The position numbers and the translations under genes are program-made. Below are positions 15,681-24,895 of a stretch of DNA of 33,082 bases, piece by piece (position 1 is the first letter of the stretch; each line of letters begins with the position of its first letter). The stretch lies in contig JARBUM010000022.1 in assembly GCA_029239675.1 (NCBI GenBank), positions 1 to 33,082 of the forward strand, written 5' to 3'. Origin of the DNA: Pelosinus sp. Lineage in GTDB: Bacteria > Bacillota > Negativicutes > DSM-13327. The notes beneath the pieces are model-generated. The model made no database searches and had not been told where the DNA came from. It worked only from the letters and a program-made list of their open reading frames with translations.

Positions 15681-17235
15681 TGATGATGAACTGTTATTTC
15701 AAAACTACGAGGAAGAAGTCCTATCAACAGGAGGGGCTTTTCCTACTGTTAGTAAGGGGAAGTGGAAAGTACTCATTGTTGACGACGAAGAAGAAGTTCA
15801 TAATGTAACTAAAATGGCACTACGCCGTTTTAATTTTGATGGAAAAGCCATAGAATTCATTAGTGCTTATTCGGCAAGAGAAGGACAGACGCTATTAATA
15901 GCCAATCCAGATATAGCTGTTGTTTTGCTGGATGTGGTTATGGAGGAAGAGGATTCAGGTCTGCAAATGGCTCGTTTCATTCGCAATACCTTGCAGAATC
16001 AATTGGTACGGATCATACTTCGAACTGGCCAGCCTGGCCAAGCACCAGAACATAATGTGGTGGTAGAATATGATATTAATGATTATAAGGAAAAAACAGA
16101 ACTGACAGCTCAAAAACTGCATACTACTCTAGTAACAACCCTTCGCTCTTTTCGGGACCTAAGTATTATTGATATTAATCGTCGTAGTCTAAAACAGATT
16201 ATCGATTCTTCTGCTAGTATTTTTCAGCTTCAATCTATGACGAAATTTGCTTCAGGAGTATTATCACAATTAGTGTCAATTTTACATCTTAATCCGAATG
16301 CTTTATATTGTCACGCATCGGGTTTTGCTGCAACTAAGAAAGAAATGGGTGATCTATGTATACTCGCTGCTACGGGAACATATGAAAAAATGATTGGCAG
16401 TAAACTACAGCATGATGCAGAGAGTAAAGTGGGACAAGATATTGAAACAACCTTTAGACAAAAGCAGAGCCTATACTTTCCTGATCGGTTTGTGATTTAT
16501 TTTTGTAGTAAACAAGGTTCAGAAAATGTAATTTACTTAGATGGGATTGCTGCTTTAAGCCCATGGGACAAAGATTTAATTGAAGTTTTTTGCACGAATG
16601 TATCTATAGCTTTTGATAATATTTATTTAAATGAGGAAGTGGAAGATACGCAAAAAGAAATACTCTTTACATTAGGTGAAATTGCAGAGGCACGTTCCCA
16701 AGAAACAGGCCATCATGTTAAAAGAGTTGCTGAAATTGCTAAACTATTGGCGTTGTGTTATGGACTTTCGCCGGAAGAAGCTGAGAATCTAAGATTAGCT
16801 ACACCCATCCATGATGTGGGAAAATTGGCGATTCCAGATGCTATTTTGAATAAAGCAGGCAAATTGACTACAGAGGAATTTGCCCTTATGAAAAAACATT
16901 CTCCTATCGGTTATGAAATGCTAAAAAAGTCAAAACGATCCATATTAAAGACTGGTGCCCTTATTGCTCATGAGCATCATGAACGTTACGATGGCAGTGG
17001 ATATCCACAAGGACTTATAGGAGAAAAAATACATATTTATGGAAGAATTGTTGCATTGGCAGACGTCTTCGATGCCCTCGGTAGTGACCGGGTTTATAAA
17101 AAAGCCTGGCCATTGGAAGATGTGTTACGCTATATTTCTGATGAGCGAGGATCTCATTTTGATCCGAAGCTAGTGGATATCTTCATGGACAATTTAACTG
17201 AAATACTACTGATTTGCGATAAGTTTCCAGATTAA
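15670..17235 (+). CDS. Response regulator with HD-GYP domain (probable c-di-GMP phosphodiesterase, RpfG type)
   Basis: The 521-aa protein has a receiver domain (acidic D38/D39, phosphoacceptor D88 in VVLLDVVMEEED). A middle domain resembling the DUF3369 linker found in many HD-GYP regulators lies at about 160-320. The C-terminal HD-GYP domain has intact motifs: HDVGK at 381-385, then HEHHERYDGSGYPQG and DVFDALGSDR. The intact HD and GYP motifs predict hydrolysis of c-di-GMP. It probably receives phosphate from the overlapping kinase, so the ligand sensed outside would set c-di-GMP. The 11-bp overlap means coupled translation. A terminator at 17298-17342 closes the unit. Confidence 0.93.
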   Translation: MASNDDELLFQNYEEEVLSTGGAFPTVSKGKWKVLIVDDEEEVHNVTKMALRRFNFDGKAIEFISAYSAREGQTLLIANPDIAVVLLDVVMEEEDSGLQMARFIRNTLQNQLVRIILRTGQPGQAPEHNVVVEYDINDYKEKTELTAQKLHTTLVTTLRSFRDLSIIDINRRSLKQIIDSSASIFQLQSMTKFASGVLSQLVSILHLNPNALYCHASGFAATKKEMGDLCILAATGTYEKMIGSKLQHDAESKVGQDIETTFRQKQSLYFPDRFVIYFCSKQGSENVIYLDGIAALSPWDKDLIEVFCTNVSIAFDNIYLNEEVEDTQKEILFTLGEIAEARSQETGHHVKRVAEIAKLLALCYGLSPEEAENLRLATPIHDVGKLAIPDAILNKAGKLTTEEFALMKKHSPIGYEMLKKSKRSILKTGALIAHEHHERYDGSGYPQGLIGEKIHIYGRIVALADVFDALGSDRVYKKAWPLEDVLRYISDERGSHFDPKLVDIFMDNLTEILLICDKFPD

Positions 17236-17297
17236 TAGTTGATAGGTACATACGTCTTCACTTTTGTAAAAGTAGTGATTATGATGAATTTTATAAA

Positions 17298-17342
17298 TAA
17301 CTACCTTGCGGCTTTTAGCAAGGTAGTTAATATTTTTTTTTG
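17298..17342 (+). terminator. Intrinsic terminator after the HD-GYP gene
   Basis: A 12-bp stem (17298-17309 with 17318-17329, TAACTACCTTGC on the left) has an 8-nt loop and is followed by a run of about 10 T. It ends the binding protein-kinase-regulator unit. The rest of the 244-bp gap to 17480 is very AT-rich, and I see no confident promoter in it. Confidence 0.88.
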
Positions 17343-17479
17343 CAAAAAAAATATTACAAATTTGAAAGGTTTTTTTAAAAAAAATGGCGAATTTTATCAA
17401 AATATACATGTTATACCAATGATAGAGTTGTAAGCTTGTTATCAAAAAGATACATTGATCAAAAATTAGGAGGTAGGGT

Positions 17480-17872
17480 ATGTACTCTTTTTCCTCGCTT
17501 GCAGAATTTGCTACTCTGAGGGATACAATCAGAAAAGAGTTAATTCAAGATTGTGAAGAAGATGCTCTTCGTTTATTTATTGCCATTAATGAAGGGGTTA
17601 ATAATGCGATTTTTCATGGTAACAAAAAAGATGTTACTAAGAAGGTACAGCTTATTATCGAAAAATCACCAGATGAAATACAAGTTATCATTCGTGATGA
17701 AGGTGATGGGTTTGTGGAGACAAAAACTTCTGATGCTATGGAATTGTGGAATGAAGATGGACGAGGTCTTGATTTAATAGGTCTTTATGTAGATTCTTAT
17801 TGGCGGAATGCCAAAGGAAATGAGATTACCTTGGTGAAAAAAATCAGCCCTACTTATTGTAAACCTTTTTAA
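17480..17872 (+). CDS. RsbW/SpoIIAB-like anti-sigma factor-type serine kinase
   Basis: The 130-aa protein is a single GHKL ATPase domain of the RsbW type. The N-box is NEGVNNAIFHGN (E38, N42), G1 is DEGDGF (73-78) and G2 is GRGLDLIGLY (94-103). Such kinases phosphorylate a STAS antagonist and sequester a partner, often a sigma factor. The STAS protein and a PP2C phosphatase are the next two genes, so this is a full partner-switching set. No sigma factor gene is adjacent, so the sequestered partner is unknown and could be a non-sigma target. The SD TAGGAGGT ends 5 nt before the ATG. Confidence 0.88.
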   Translation: MYSFSSLAEFATLRDTIRKELIQDCEEDALRLFIAINEGVNNAIFHGNKKDVTKKVQLIIEKSPDEIQVIIRDEGDGFVETKTSDAMELWNEDGRGLDLIGLYVDSYWRNAKGNEITLVKKISPTYCKPF

Positions 17873-17927
17873 ATTTTGTGAGGGAATATTACGATTGGAA
17901 AATTCAATGTTGAGAGGAGATAAAAAA

Positions 17928-18233
17928 ATGGAAATTAACACAAATGTGAGTAAAGATGAGGTTACTCTAGTGTTAGCTGGAAGTATGTATGTAGAAGATG
18001 CTGCTGTTCTAAGAGAGAAGCTAATATCTTTCGTGGAATCAGGATATAAGCAATTTGTTATTAAATTGCACGGGGTAGATTATATTGATAGTTCTGGTCT
18101 TGGCGTACTTGTCGCTATACAAAAGAAAGTTTTGCCTAAGGAAGGCAATGTAACCTTAGTAGGTGCTAAGGGAGTTGTAAAAGAATTATTTGAATTAACA
18201 AGATTGAATAAGGTTTTTACCATGCAACCATAG
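17928..18233 (+). CDS. STAS-domain anti-sigma factor antagonist (RsbV/SpoIIAA-like)
   Basis: The 101-aa protein is a lone STAS domain with the conserved phosphorylation loop VDYIDSSGLGVLVAIQKK; the acceptor serine is S55 or S56. It should be phosphorylated by the RsbW-like kinase encoded just upstream and dephosphorylated by the PP2C protein downstream. I start at ATG 17928 because GAGAGGAGA (17912-17920) then lies 7 nt upstream. An earlier in-frame TTG at 17895 gives an 11-residue extension without an SD. Confidence 0.9.
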   Translation: MEINTNVSKDEVTLVLAGSMYVEDAAVLREKLISFVESGYKQFVIKLHGVDYIDSSGLGVLVAIQKKVLPKEGNVTLVGAKGVVKELFELTRLNKVFTMQP

Positions 18234-18248
18234 TAAGGAGATAAACAT

Positions 18249-19301
18249 ATGAGTATTGCGCAAGGAATTTTTGGTAATATGTGTGACTATTGCCAACGTT
18301 TCGAGCTTTTTAACATGCTTAATGAAGCATTGCTATTAATAGATTCTGAAAGTGGACAAATTTTGTTTATGAATCAAAAGGCTTTAGATTTATATCAATA
18401 TACAGAAGAAGAATTTCTTAAGCTATCCATGAATGATATAGCAAATAGTTCCATGGCTACACTGCGAGAAAATATGGATTTGGCTAAAAAATATAAAAAG
18501 GGCCACATTTTTATCACAAATCATGTTAAGAAAGATGGGGTTATCTTCAAGGTAGAAGTAAGTGCCCGTTATATGACCTTGCATGGGACCCTGGTTTTTG
18601 CGACTGTCATAAGGAACTTGACTCCCGATGGAAAAATGCGAGAAGAGATTCAGATCGCCGGTAAAGTGCAACACCGGATGTTACCAAGAGATTTGGAAAA
18701 TGAGCTATTTCGTATAAGATCGGTTTATCAGCCTCATCATTATGTTAGTGGTGATTTATATGATTTTGTGTATGAGGAAAAATCTCAAATGTTGTTTGGT
18801 ATTGTCATCGATGTTATGGGACATGGTGTCGCAGCAGCATTGCAAACCAGCATTTTAAAATATCTTTTCATGAAGGCAATCGAAAAAAATATTACCATAA
18901 AAGATAGGCTGGTATGGATCAATAAGGAAGTGATGCCCTTTTTTGCAGGAGGACAATTTGCGGGTGTCTTTTTATTTGAGTTTGATTTTATGTGTAACAC
19001 CCTTACCTATTCTGCAGGAGGCATCAATCATTTTATTATTTTAAATCATCAGGGACCGCAAATCATAAAGACTCCGGGACTATTCTTGGGAATTAAGGAC
19101 AATGAAGAATATGATCAAGGTAGTTACCACTTTCGATCAGGGGAAAGCTTCTTATTTTTAACAGATGGCTTATTTGAGAGGTTGGCACAGCCAATGGATC
19201 AGGATCTTGATTTTTGGAGCCTTCATGAAATGTGTAAAAAAATTGTTAACAGCGGAGAATGTCGCGATGATGCTTCTGGTGTGGGTATATTAGTTCGCTG
19301 A
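18249..19301 (+). CDS. PAS-PP2C (SpoIIE/RsbU-like) serine phosphatase
   Basis: The 350-aa protein has an N-terminal PAS domain at about residues 20-130 (ALLLIDSESGQILFMNQKAL, then YQYTEEEFL) and a SpoIIE-type PP2C domain at about 135-350. Its metal and core motifs are visible: QHRMLP, VSGDLYDF, IVIDVMGHGVAAAL, FLTDGLFE and a final DDASGVGIL. It should dephosphorylate the STAS protein, with activity set by whatever the PAS domain binds. A 15-bp gap and an AAGGAG SD indicate one operon with the two genes before it. A membrane anchor is absent. Confidence 0.9.
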   Translation: MSIAQGIFGNMCDYCQRFELFNMLNEALLLIDSESGQILFMNQKALDLYQYTEEEFLKLSMNDIANSSMATLRENMDLAKKYKKGHIFITNHVKKDGVIFKVEVSARYMTLHGTLVFATVIRNLTPDGKMREEIQIAGKVQHRMLPRDLENELFRIRSVYQPHHYVSGDLYDFVYEEKSQMLFGIVIDVMGHGVAAALQTSILKYLFMKAIEKNITIKDRLVWINKEVMPFFAGGQFAGVFLFEFDFMCNTLTYSAGGINHFIILNHQGPQIIKTPGLFLGIKDNEEYDQGSYHFRSGESFLFLTDGLFERLAQPMDQDLDFWSLHEMCKKIVNSGECRDDASGVGILVR

Positions 19302-19358
19302 AGCAATTTCTATACTTGTAGAACAACATATAAATAAAGATAAAAGGTGAGATTTAAA

Positions 19359-21089
19359 ATGAATCTACAAATGAAAATTGGTACAAAAATTGCTGCTAGT
19401 TTCGCAATCGTGATTGCGTTAATCATTATTTTGGCAATCAATTCATTTATATCGTTAGGAAATGCAAAAGATGATTTGAAACGTATTGAGCAGGCGAATG
19501 TGCGTATGGCTCTTGCCGATGCTATTGCGATTCAGTATAAAGTCACTGTAGCTGACCTACGTGCTTATGCAGCATATGGAGAGGAAATATATTCAAATAG
19601 GATAGCAGACGATTTTGAAAAAGTTATAAAATTAGAAACAGATTTATTAGCCCTTGCCAGACCTGAGAGAAAACAGGAAGTACAAAGTGTAATTGATGAA
19701 ACTGTCAAATATAAAAATACAATTATGGTAGAGTTTATGCCACTTGCAAAAGAATATAATCGATTGGTTGCAGCAGGGGATTTTGTAAAAGCACAAGAAT
19801 ATAAAGTGAGATTGGCTGAGTTTGCCAAACGTATTGCACCGCAATCTCAAGGGATTGAAAAATCATTGGATGGTTTTGCTCAAATAAACGTTGACGCGTC
19901 CAAAGGACTTATTAAAGAAAGCGTAGACAATAGCAATAGTGTTATTATCACTTCGGGGGTAATCAGTTTAGTGGTGCTACTATTCGGTACAATCATTGCA
20001 ATTACTTTAACGAATATGATTCGTAGGCCTATAGTTAAGCTTACTGAAATTGCACACCAATATGCAAATGGTGATTTGCGCGGTGAGGTTGAAGTCACCA
20101 GTTCGGATGAAATTGGCCAATTATCAGCTTCTCTGCAAGAAATGCACAAAAATTTTGTGGAGATGATTAGTAATATCCGGTCTGCGTCTGAGCAATTAGC
20201 CGCTGCGTCAGAAGAAATGGCAGCATCAACAGAAGAAGTAACTTCCTCTAGTGAAGAGGTAGCTAGAAATATGCAGCAATTAGCCCAAGAAGCTGATTTA
20301 GGAAATCATTCTATGCTAGATGCATCTCAAGCTTTAGTAGAATTATCGAGTCTGATACAAATTGCAAAATCTAAGGCTGAGAACACAATCCTAGACTCTG
20401 GAAATACGCTGCAGGCTGCAGAAGAAGGGCGGCAAAGAGTTACGGAATCAGTTCAAAAAATGGATAATATTAAAGAGCAAACCCAGAATTCCAGTCAAGT
20501 GATTGAAGAACTTAACACCTATTCACAACAAATTTCACAAATTACCAATACGATTACCAATTTGGCAAAACAAACGAATCTTTTAGCCCTTAATGCGGCG
20601 ATTGAGGCTGCCCGTGCAGGAGAACATGGACGAGGTTTTGCTGTGGTAGCAGAAGAAGTACGCAAATTGGCTGAGCAATCGGACCAAGGTGCCCAGGAAA
20701 TTACCTCTTTAGTAAAAATGGTTACTGAAAAAACAAATCTGGCAGTAACAGCAATGGCCCAAAATGTGACAGAGGTTGGTTCTGGCGTTTCTACGGTTAA
20801 TGAAGCAGGAATAGCCTTAGATAGCATATTGCAGGCTGTAAAGAAAACGGTAACAGAAACAAAAGACATAGGGGAAGTAACTTCCTCGGAAGTTGCTAGT
20901 TCTGAGCAAATTGTGAAATTGATTAATAGCCTGGCAATTATGATTGAAAGTGTTGCAGCCCATGGTGAAGAAGTTGCAGCTTCTTCTGAAGAGCAGTCTG
21001 CTGCAATGCAAACAGTGGCAGCTAGTGCTGAAGAGACAAGTGCTATGGCTCATCAATTAAAAAGCTCTGTGGAGAAGTTCAAAATATAA
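19359..21089 (+). CDS. Membrane methyl-accepting chemotaxis protein (4HB-type sensor)
   Basis: The 576-aa receptor has TM1 at about residues 9-31, a helical periplasmic sensor at about 32-185 of four-helix-bundle size, TM2 at about 188-211 ([20 protein letters not shown]) and HAMP. A long coiled-coil signalling domain follows. The CheA/CheW-binding tip is at about 405-441 ([20 protein letters not shown], then [16 protein letters not shown]). Q/E-rich methylation helices flank it. I start at ATG 19359, 7 nt after AAAGGTGAG; an in-frame GTG at 19347 overlaps that SD. It follows the partner-switching genes by 57 bp and may share their transcript. Confidence 0.92.
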   Translation: MNLQMKIGTKIAASFAIVIALIIILAINSFISLGNAKDDLKRIEQANVRMALADAIAIQYKVTVADLRAYAAYGEEIYSNRIADDFEKVIKLETDLLALARPERKQEVQSVIDETVKYKNTIMVEFMPLAKEYNRLVAAGDFVKAQEYKVRLAEFAKRIAPQSQGIEKSLDGFAQINVDASKGLIKESVDNSNSVIITSGVISLVVLLFGTIIAITLTNMIRRPIVKLTEIAHQYANGDLRGEVEVTSSDEIGQLSASLQEMHKNFVEMISNIRSASEQLAAASEEMAASTEEVTSSSEEVARNMQQLAQEADLGNHSMLDASQALVELSSLIQIAKSKAENTILDSGNTLQAAEEGRQRVTESVQKMDNIKEQTQNSSQVIEELNTYSQQISQITNTITNLAKQTNLLALNAAIEAARAGEHGRGFAVVAEEVRKLAEQSDQGAQEITSLVKMVTEKTNLAVTAMAQNVTEVGSGVSTVNEAGIALDSILQAVKKTVTETKDIGEVTSSEVASSEQIVKLINSLAIMIESVAAHGEEVAASSEEQSAAMQTVAASAEETSAMAHQLKSSVEKFKI

Positions 21090-21101
21090 TTGTGACTTGG
21101 C

Positions 21102-21159
21102 GTAAGAAGATTTTAGATGTCACTGAAACTGGCTTCTAAGATCTTCTTACTTTTTTTTT
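21102..21159 (+). terminator. Intrinsic terminator after the chemoreceptor
   Basis: A 16-bp stem (21102-21117 with 21135-21150, one G-U pair) is followed by nine T (21151-21159). It starts 12 nt after the stop codon. The remaining 220 bp to the next gene hold only a 6-bp AGTCCC/GGGACT hairpin (21315-21336). Confidence 0.9.
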
Positions 21160-21381
21160 CTACGTTTTAATAAGGAACTATTATACTGAAACAAACAACT
21201 AGGAAATAGTGGGTTACATGGAGAATGAATAATCGGAGTTTATTTTTAGCAAATAATAAGGATAATATAAAGAAGATTTGATTCAAGTAGAATTTTTAAC
21301 TCCATCTGAATCTTAGTCCCATTTTATCTAGGGACTTGGTCATCGGATAAAAGGTGTAAACGTATATTCGGAGGACGATGA

Positions 21382-22578
21382 ATGTTAATTATATATCTTA
21401 TTTTGCTAGTCATAATGATCACCTGGATTAACTGGCGGTTGCTAATCAAGTGGTTTTCTAAGACCAGTTCTCTAGGTAGTGGTTTAATGTATTGGTTAGT
21501 GACAGGACTCGCTTGGTTTTTTATCAATTATAATTGGTTATTTCGTCCAGAGGCCTCATTTTTCCATCAATGGATAGCTCCTTTGGTGAATCTTTCATAT
21601 GTTTGGGTCATTGGTGGAATCGTTCTACTGTTCCTTTTTCCCATTTTATTTATCATGAAAAGATTGAGTAATCGTGCCAATACTGGGCAGAAAGATAGAC
21701 AAAGGAGTAGTATGGATGTTAGTCGTCGTAGGTTTTTGCAAAACGTAGTATATGCTTCGCCTATATTGGCTTTGGGAGTAAGTGCTAAAGGAGTGTATTC
21801 TGCGGCAAGTGAAATGGTTGTTCGCCAAGTGCCATTGGCTTTCCCAGGACTTCCTCAAGATTTACAAGGGTTTAAAATAGCACAACTTAGTGATACTCAT
21901 CTAGGTCCATTCTTTGGACTGGAGCGGTTAGATGAAGTGCTGCAATCCATCATTGAGGAAAATCCTGATATGGTAGTTATTACGGGAGATCTAATCGATG
22001 ATCTGACGTTGCTTGAACCAATGATTAGAAAGCTTAACCAATTTTTTTCACAAATACCTTATGGTATCTATTTTTGTTGGGGAAATCATGAATACTTCAA
22101 GGATATCAATCGGATTCGTAGGGAACTAGCAAAAAGCCCGATTCATGTGTTAGAAAATAGTAATATACCTGTAAAGGTAGGCAAGACTACGTTTTATATG
22201 TTAGGTGTTGATTATCCTTGGCCAAAAGACACTGGTGCAAATAAAAGAACACGGGAGCAGTTTATGGAAAGGGCTGTAAAAGATATACCTAAGGATGCTT
22301 TTAAAGTACTATTAGCACATCATCCTGATTTTCTTTTTAATGCTTTCTCATCCCAAATCCCTCTTACCTTGTCAGGACACACTCATGGAGGACAAGTTAA
22401 TATCTTGGGAAAATCCTTATTGCCAGTGAGTTATCATTATATGCGTGGTCTTTATCAAGAAAACCATTCATATGGGTATGTAAGTCCAGGAACAGGCCAA
22501 TGGATACCATTTCGCCTTGGCTGTCCGCCGGAAATTAGTATCTTTACTCTTACGGCTAAAAATGAAGTGGCCTTATAA
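21382..22578 (+). CDS. Membrane-anchored metallophosphoesterase (YkuE/YaeI-like) with an internal twin-arginine motif
   Basis: The 398-aa protein has three or so hydrophobic segments in residues 1-92 (about 1-15, 35-52 and 68-92). Next comes a basic linker with a twin-arginine-like motif SRRRFLQN at 114-121 and a hydrophobic stretch. The calcineurin-like phosphoesterase domain runs from about 160, with motifs QLSDTHLG, VVITGDLID, CWGNHEYF, LLAHHPDF and SGHTHGGQVN. The metal ligands are complete. YkuE-type enzymes act on the outer face of the membrane, and some cleave UDP-diacylglucosamine-like lipids; the substrate here is unknown. ATG 21382 follows GGAGGA by 6 nt. Confidence 0.88.
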   Translation: MLIIYLILLVIMITWINWRLLIKWFSKTSSLGSGLMYWLVTGLAWFFINYNWLFRPEASFFHQWIAPLVNLSYVWVIGGIVLLFLFPILFIMKRLSNRANTGQKDRQRSSMDVSRRRFLQNVVYASPILALGVSAKGVYSAASEMVVRQVPLAFPGLPQDLQGFKIAQLSDTHLGPFFGLERLDEVLQSIIEENPDMVVITGDLIDDLTLLEPMIRKLNQFFSQIPYGIYFCWGNHEYFKDINRIRRELAKSPIHVLENSNIPVKVGKTTFYMLGVDYPWPKDTGANKRTREQFMERAVKDIPKDAFKVLLAHHPDFLFNAFSSQIPLTLSGHTHGGQVNILGKSLLPVSYHYMRGLYQENHSYGYVSPGTGQWIPFRLGCPPEISIFTLTAKNEVAL

Positions 22579-22590
22579 GGTTTGAAGAAT

Positions 22591-22642
22591 TTTTGGACAA
22601 TCATGCGGAGCATTAATAAATGTTCCACATGATTGTCCAAAA
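22591..22642. terminator. Hairpin terminator after the metallophosphoesterase
   Basis: TTTTGGACAATCATG (22591-22605) pairs perfectly with 22628-22642, giving 15 bp. Most of the intervening loop can extend the stem through G-U pairs. The stem's own ends are T/A-rich, so it could terminate either strand. The rest of 22643-22885 is AT-rich, with no promoter I trust. Confidence 0.65.
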
Positions 22643-22885
22643 TTCGTTTATCAAAGAACAAATTTATGTAGAGTACTTATTTATTACTACCATTCTTAAA
22701 AACTATAGGTCGTCATGTATTTTGTATTTTATCTCTTACGTTATTGTTTTTTAAAATTTTTATGGTATCTTAATATGTATTGCGTATTTTAAAAAATTAG
22801 GTAACTTGCTTGTAGATGACTTTGGCTGATATTGTACCATTAGTTACTTAAATCGTAAATCAAGCGTCAAGAAAGGAAGAATTAA

Positions 22886-24193
22886 ATGAAAAAATTTGTT
22901 ACTTCTCTGCATTTTCAAGTGTTTTTTTCGATCGTTTGTGGCATAGCTTTGGGACATTTTTATCCTGGAGTAGGCGAGAGTATGAAACCTCTTGGTGATG
23001 GATTTATAAAATTAATTAAGATGATTATTGCACCAATTATTTTCTGTACCATCGTAACAGGCATAGCAGGTATGGATGATATGAAAAAAGTGGGGAGAGT
23101 GGGAGCGAAAGCACTTATTTATTTTGAAGTGGTCACGATCTTTGCCTTAATTATGGGATTGTTTGTGGTAAACTGGTTCGAGCCAGGAGTGGGCATGAAT
23201 GTGGATGTCAAATCCTTGGATACAGGAGCCATATCAGCTTATACTACGGCAGCAAAAGCCCATAATACGGCTGATTTTATTATGAATATTATTCCATCAA
23301 CGGTAGTAGACGCATTTGCGAAGGGCGATATATTGCAAGTATTATTATTTTCCGTTATGTTTGGTGGAGCCTTATCAGCCATGGGTGGCAGAGAAACCAA
23401 ATTATTTGGAGTGATTACTGAAATTTCCCATGCTTTGTTTGGTATAGTGGATTTTATTATGAAACTGGCCCCAGTTGGTACATTTGGTGCAATGGCTTTT
23501 ACCATTGGTAAATATGGCATTGCCTCTCTCATACCTCTTGGAAAATTGTTAGCCTGTTTCTATATTACCTGCGCCGTTTTTATCTTCGTTGTGATTGGTC
23601 TAATTGCCAAATGGGCAGGATTTAGTATTATAAAATTTATATCCTATATTAAGGAAGAGTTTTTGATCGTGTTAGGTACAGCTTCCTCTGAAAGTGTATT
23701 GCCTCGCATGATTAATAAATTAGAGAAGTTAGGGTGTTCTAAGTCCGTCGTTGGTTTGGTCATTCCCACAGGCTATTCCTTTAACCTTGATGGAACCTCC
23801 ATATATCTTACGATGTCGGCTATTTTCGTTGCACAAGCAACAAATACAGATCTTACTATCATGCATCAATTGACGATCCTTGCGGTACTTTTGTTAACAT
23901 CTAAAGGGGCATCTGGTGTGACAGGAAGTGGCTTTATTGTACTTGCTGCTACCTTATCGGCGATACCAACCATTCCTGTGGCGGGTCTTGCTTTAATTTT
24001 TGGTATTGACCGCTTTATGTCCCAAGCGAGAGCCGTAACCAATTTAATTGGTAATGGTGTAGCTACCGTGATTGTTGCTAAATGGGAAAATGAATTAGAT
24101 GAAAAACAATTTCTTCATGTTTTAAATGAGACAGAGGTTGTAGAGGAATCCGATGTTCTAAATGAAAAGCTGTTGCAAAAACAAAATTCCTAG
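22886..24193 (+). CDS. dctA: C4-dicarboxylate/cation symporter, DAACS family (DctA type)
   Basis: The 435-aa membrane protein has the DctA/GltP family signatures. They are [20 protein letters not shown] near residues 41-60, the serine-rich [12 protein letters not shown] (re-entrant loop HP1), and [20 protein letters not shown] with the substrate/cation-binding NLDGTS. It also has [11 protein letters not shown] (HP2). DctA proteins import succinate, fumarate and malate, some also orotate, with H+ or Na+. The [10 protein letters not shown] sequence favours DctA over glutamate carriers. It stands alone between two terminators with an SD AAGGAAG; no DctBD-type sensor is next to it. Confidence 0.88.
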   Translation: MKKFVTSLHFQVFFSIVCGIALGHFYPGVGESMKPLGDGFIKLIKMIIAPIIFCTIVTGIAGMDDMKKVGRVGAKALIYFEVVTIFALIMGLFVVNWFEPGVGMNVDVKSLDTGAISAYTTAAKAHNTADFIMNIIPSTVVDAFAKGDILQVLLFSVMFGGALSAMGGRETKLFGVITEISHALFGIVDFIMKLAPVGTFGAMAFTIGKYGIASLIPLGKLLACFYITCAVFIFVVIGLIAKWAGFSIIKFISYIKEEFLIVLGTASSESVLPRMINKLEKLGCSKSVVGLVIPTGYSFNLDGTSIYLTMSAIFVAQATNTDLTIMHQLTILAVLLLTSKGASGVTGSGFIVLAATLSAIPTIPVAGLALIFGIDRFMSQARAVTNLIGNGVATVIVAKWENELDEKQFLHVLNETEVVEESDVLNEKLLQKQNS

Positions 24194-24215
24194 TGTAGAC
24201 TATTGTAAATTAATA

Positions 24216-24253
24216 AACCAGGCTTTGCTTTTAAATGAAAGCGAAGCCTGGTT
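24216..24253 (+). terminator. Intrinsic terminator between dctA and the hemerythrin gene
   Basis: AACCAGGCTTTGCTTT (24216-24231) pairs with 24238-24253 over 16 bp, one of them G-U. It lies between convergent genes. The T-run after it is weak (TTCTTGTTG). Confidence 0.65.
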
Positions 24254-24273
24254 CTTGTTGTCTATAATTGCTC

Positions 24274-24687
24274 TTAAAGAGATAGTAGGGGATATAATTC
24301 TTTATTTTCCCTTTCTACTCGTTTTCTTAGGGTGATAAAGACTTTATGAGATTCAGTAAGGAAGGCGGCTGGACTAGCAGCAATTTTATTTGTTGTAGCA
24401 AAGTTATTCTTGAAGTCCTCAAATGCCTTGGCTAAGCCGCCCATTTCCGTATGAAATCCTTGACTGGTGGTTTTGACTTTAAGGTTAGTATGGCTCATTA
24501 GAGTAGGATATAAAAACTTATCTTCACTGATTGCATGAATTTTGAGTTTTCCTGATAGTTGGCTCAATAATAATGAAATGGCGCCGGCATTATCCTTAAC
24601 CTGTTGCTCTGATTTATGTATGGCCATTTTATCCATTAGATCCAAAAAGTCTTGGTGTTGTCGCTCTAAATTTGTTGTATCTATCAT
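24274..24687 (-). CDS. Hemerythrin HHE-domain protein
   Basis: The 137-aa protein is an all-helical HHE cation-binding domain. The candidate diiron ligands are visible: H in ERQHQDF, H and E in KIHAISEDKFLYP, H in FHTEM, and H/E in ESHKVFITLRKRVERENKEL. Proteins of this kind bind O2 or handle NO and iron-sulfur repair in anaerobes; the exact role here is unknown. I start at 24687 on the minus strand because AGGAGGATCT lies directly upstream. A longer frame starting at 24765 would run through the promoter palindrome and is rejected. The predicted Fnr/Crp-type site upstream supports an oxygen or NO response. Confidence 0.83.
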   Translation of the reverse strand: MIDTTNLERQHQDFLDLMDKMAIHKSEQQVKDNAGAISLLLSQLSGKLKIHAISEDKFLYPTLMSHTNLKVKTTSQGFHTEMGGLAKAFEDFKNNFATTNKIAASPAAFLTESHKVFITLRKRVERENKELYPLLSL

Positions 24688-24723
24688 GTTAGATCCTCCT
24701 GATTGTTTTATTTCTATGGCGTA

Positions 24724-24771
24724 AGTATATAATAGAGGATACATAGTTACTGTGATTATAGTCACAATAAC
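24724..24771 (-). promoter_or_regulatory. Fnr/Crp-type palindrome with a -10 box, promoter of the hemerythrin gene
   Basis: TGTGA-TTATAG-TCACA (24751-24766) is the exact Crp/Fnr core TGTGA-N6-TCACA. Outer GTTA/TAAC halves extend the symmetry to 24746-24771. On the minus strand TATACT (24729 down to 24724) is a good -10, giving a start near 24717. The palindrome centre (24758.5) then falls at about -41.5, the standard position of a class II activator, and no good -35 is present. This supports activation by a Crp/Fnr-family regulator, but which one is unknown. Confidence 0.65.
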
Positions 24772-24832
24772 TAGGATTGAGTAAACTTTTTAAAATGTTT
24801 GTGAAAAAAGTAAAAGAATATAGGTTTATCTT

Positions 24833-24861
24833 TTGACGAATCCTTTTAAGAGTCGTACAAT
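24833..24861 (+). promoter_or_regulatory. Sigma-A promoter of the XPB helicase gene
   Basis: TTGACG (24833-24838) and TACAAT (24856-24861) have a 17-bp spacer and 5 of 6 matches in each box. The predicted start is near 24868. That places the whole 24896-25034 element inside the 5' UTR of the helicase mRNA. Confidence 0.72.
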
Positions 24862-24895
24862 TGAAGATATTGCTATATAAGAAAGAGTTAATGTA

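Noticed and set aside
20519..20869. 116-aa minus-strand frame inside the chemoreceptor gene
   Set aside because: It is an antisense shadow of the conserved MCP signalling tip, with no SD or promoter.
22818..22834. Sigma-54-like sequence upstream of dctA (TTGGCTGATATTGTA)
   Set aside because: The spacing between GG and the -12 G is 10 and the GC dinucleotide is missing.
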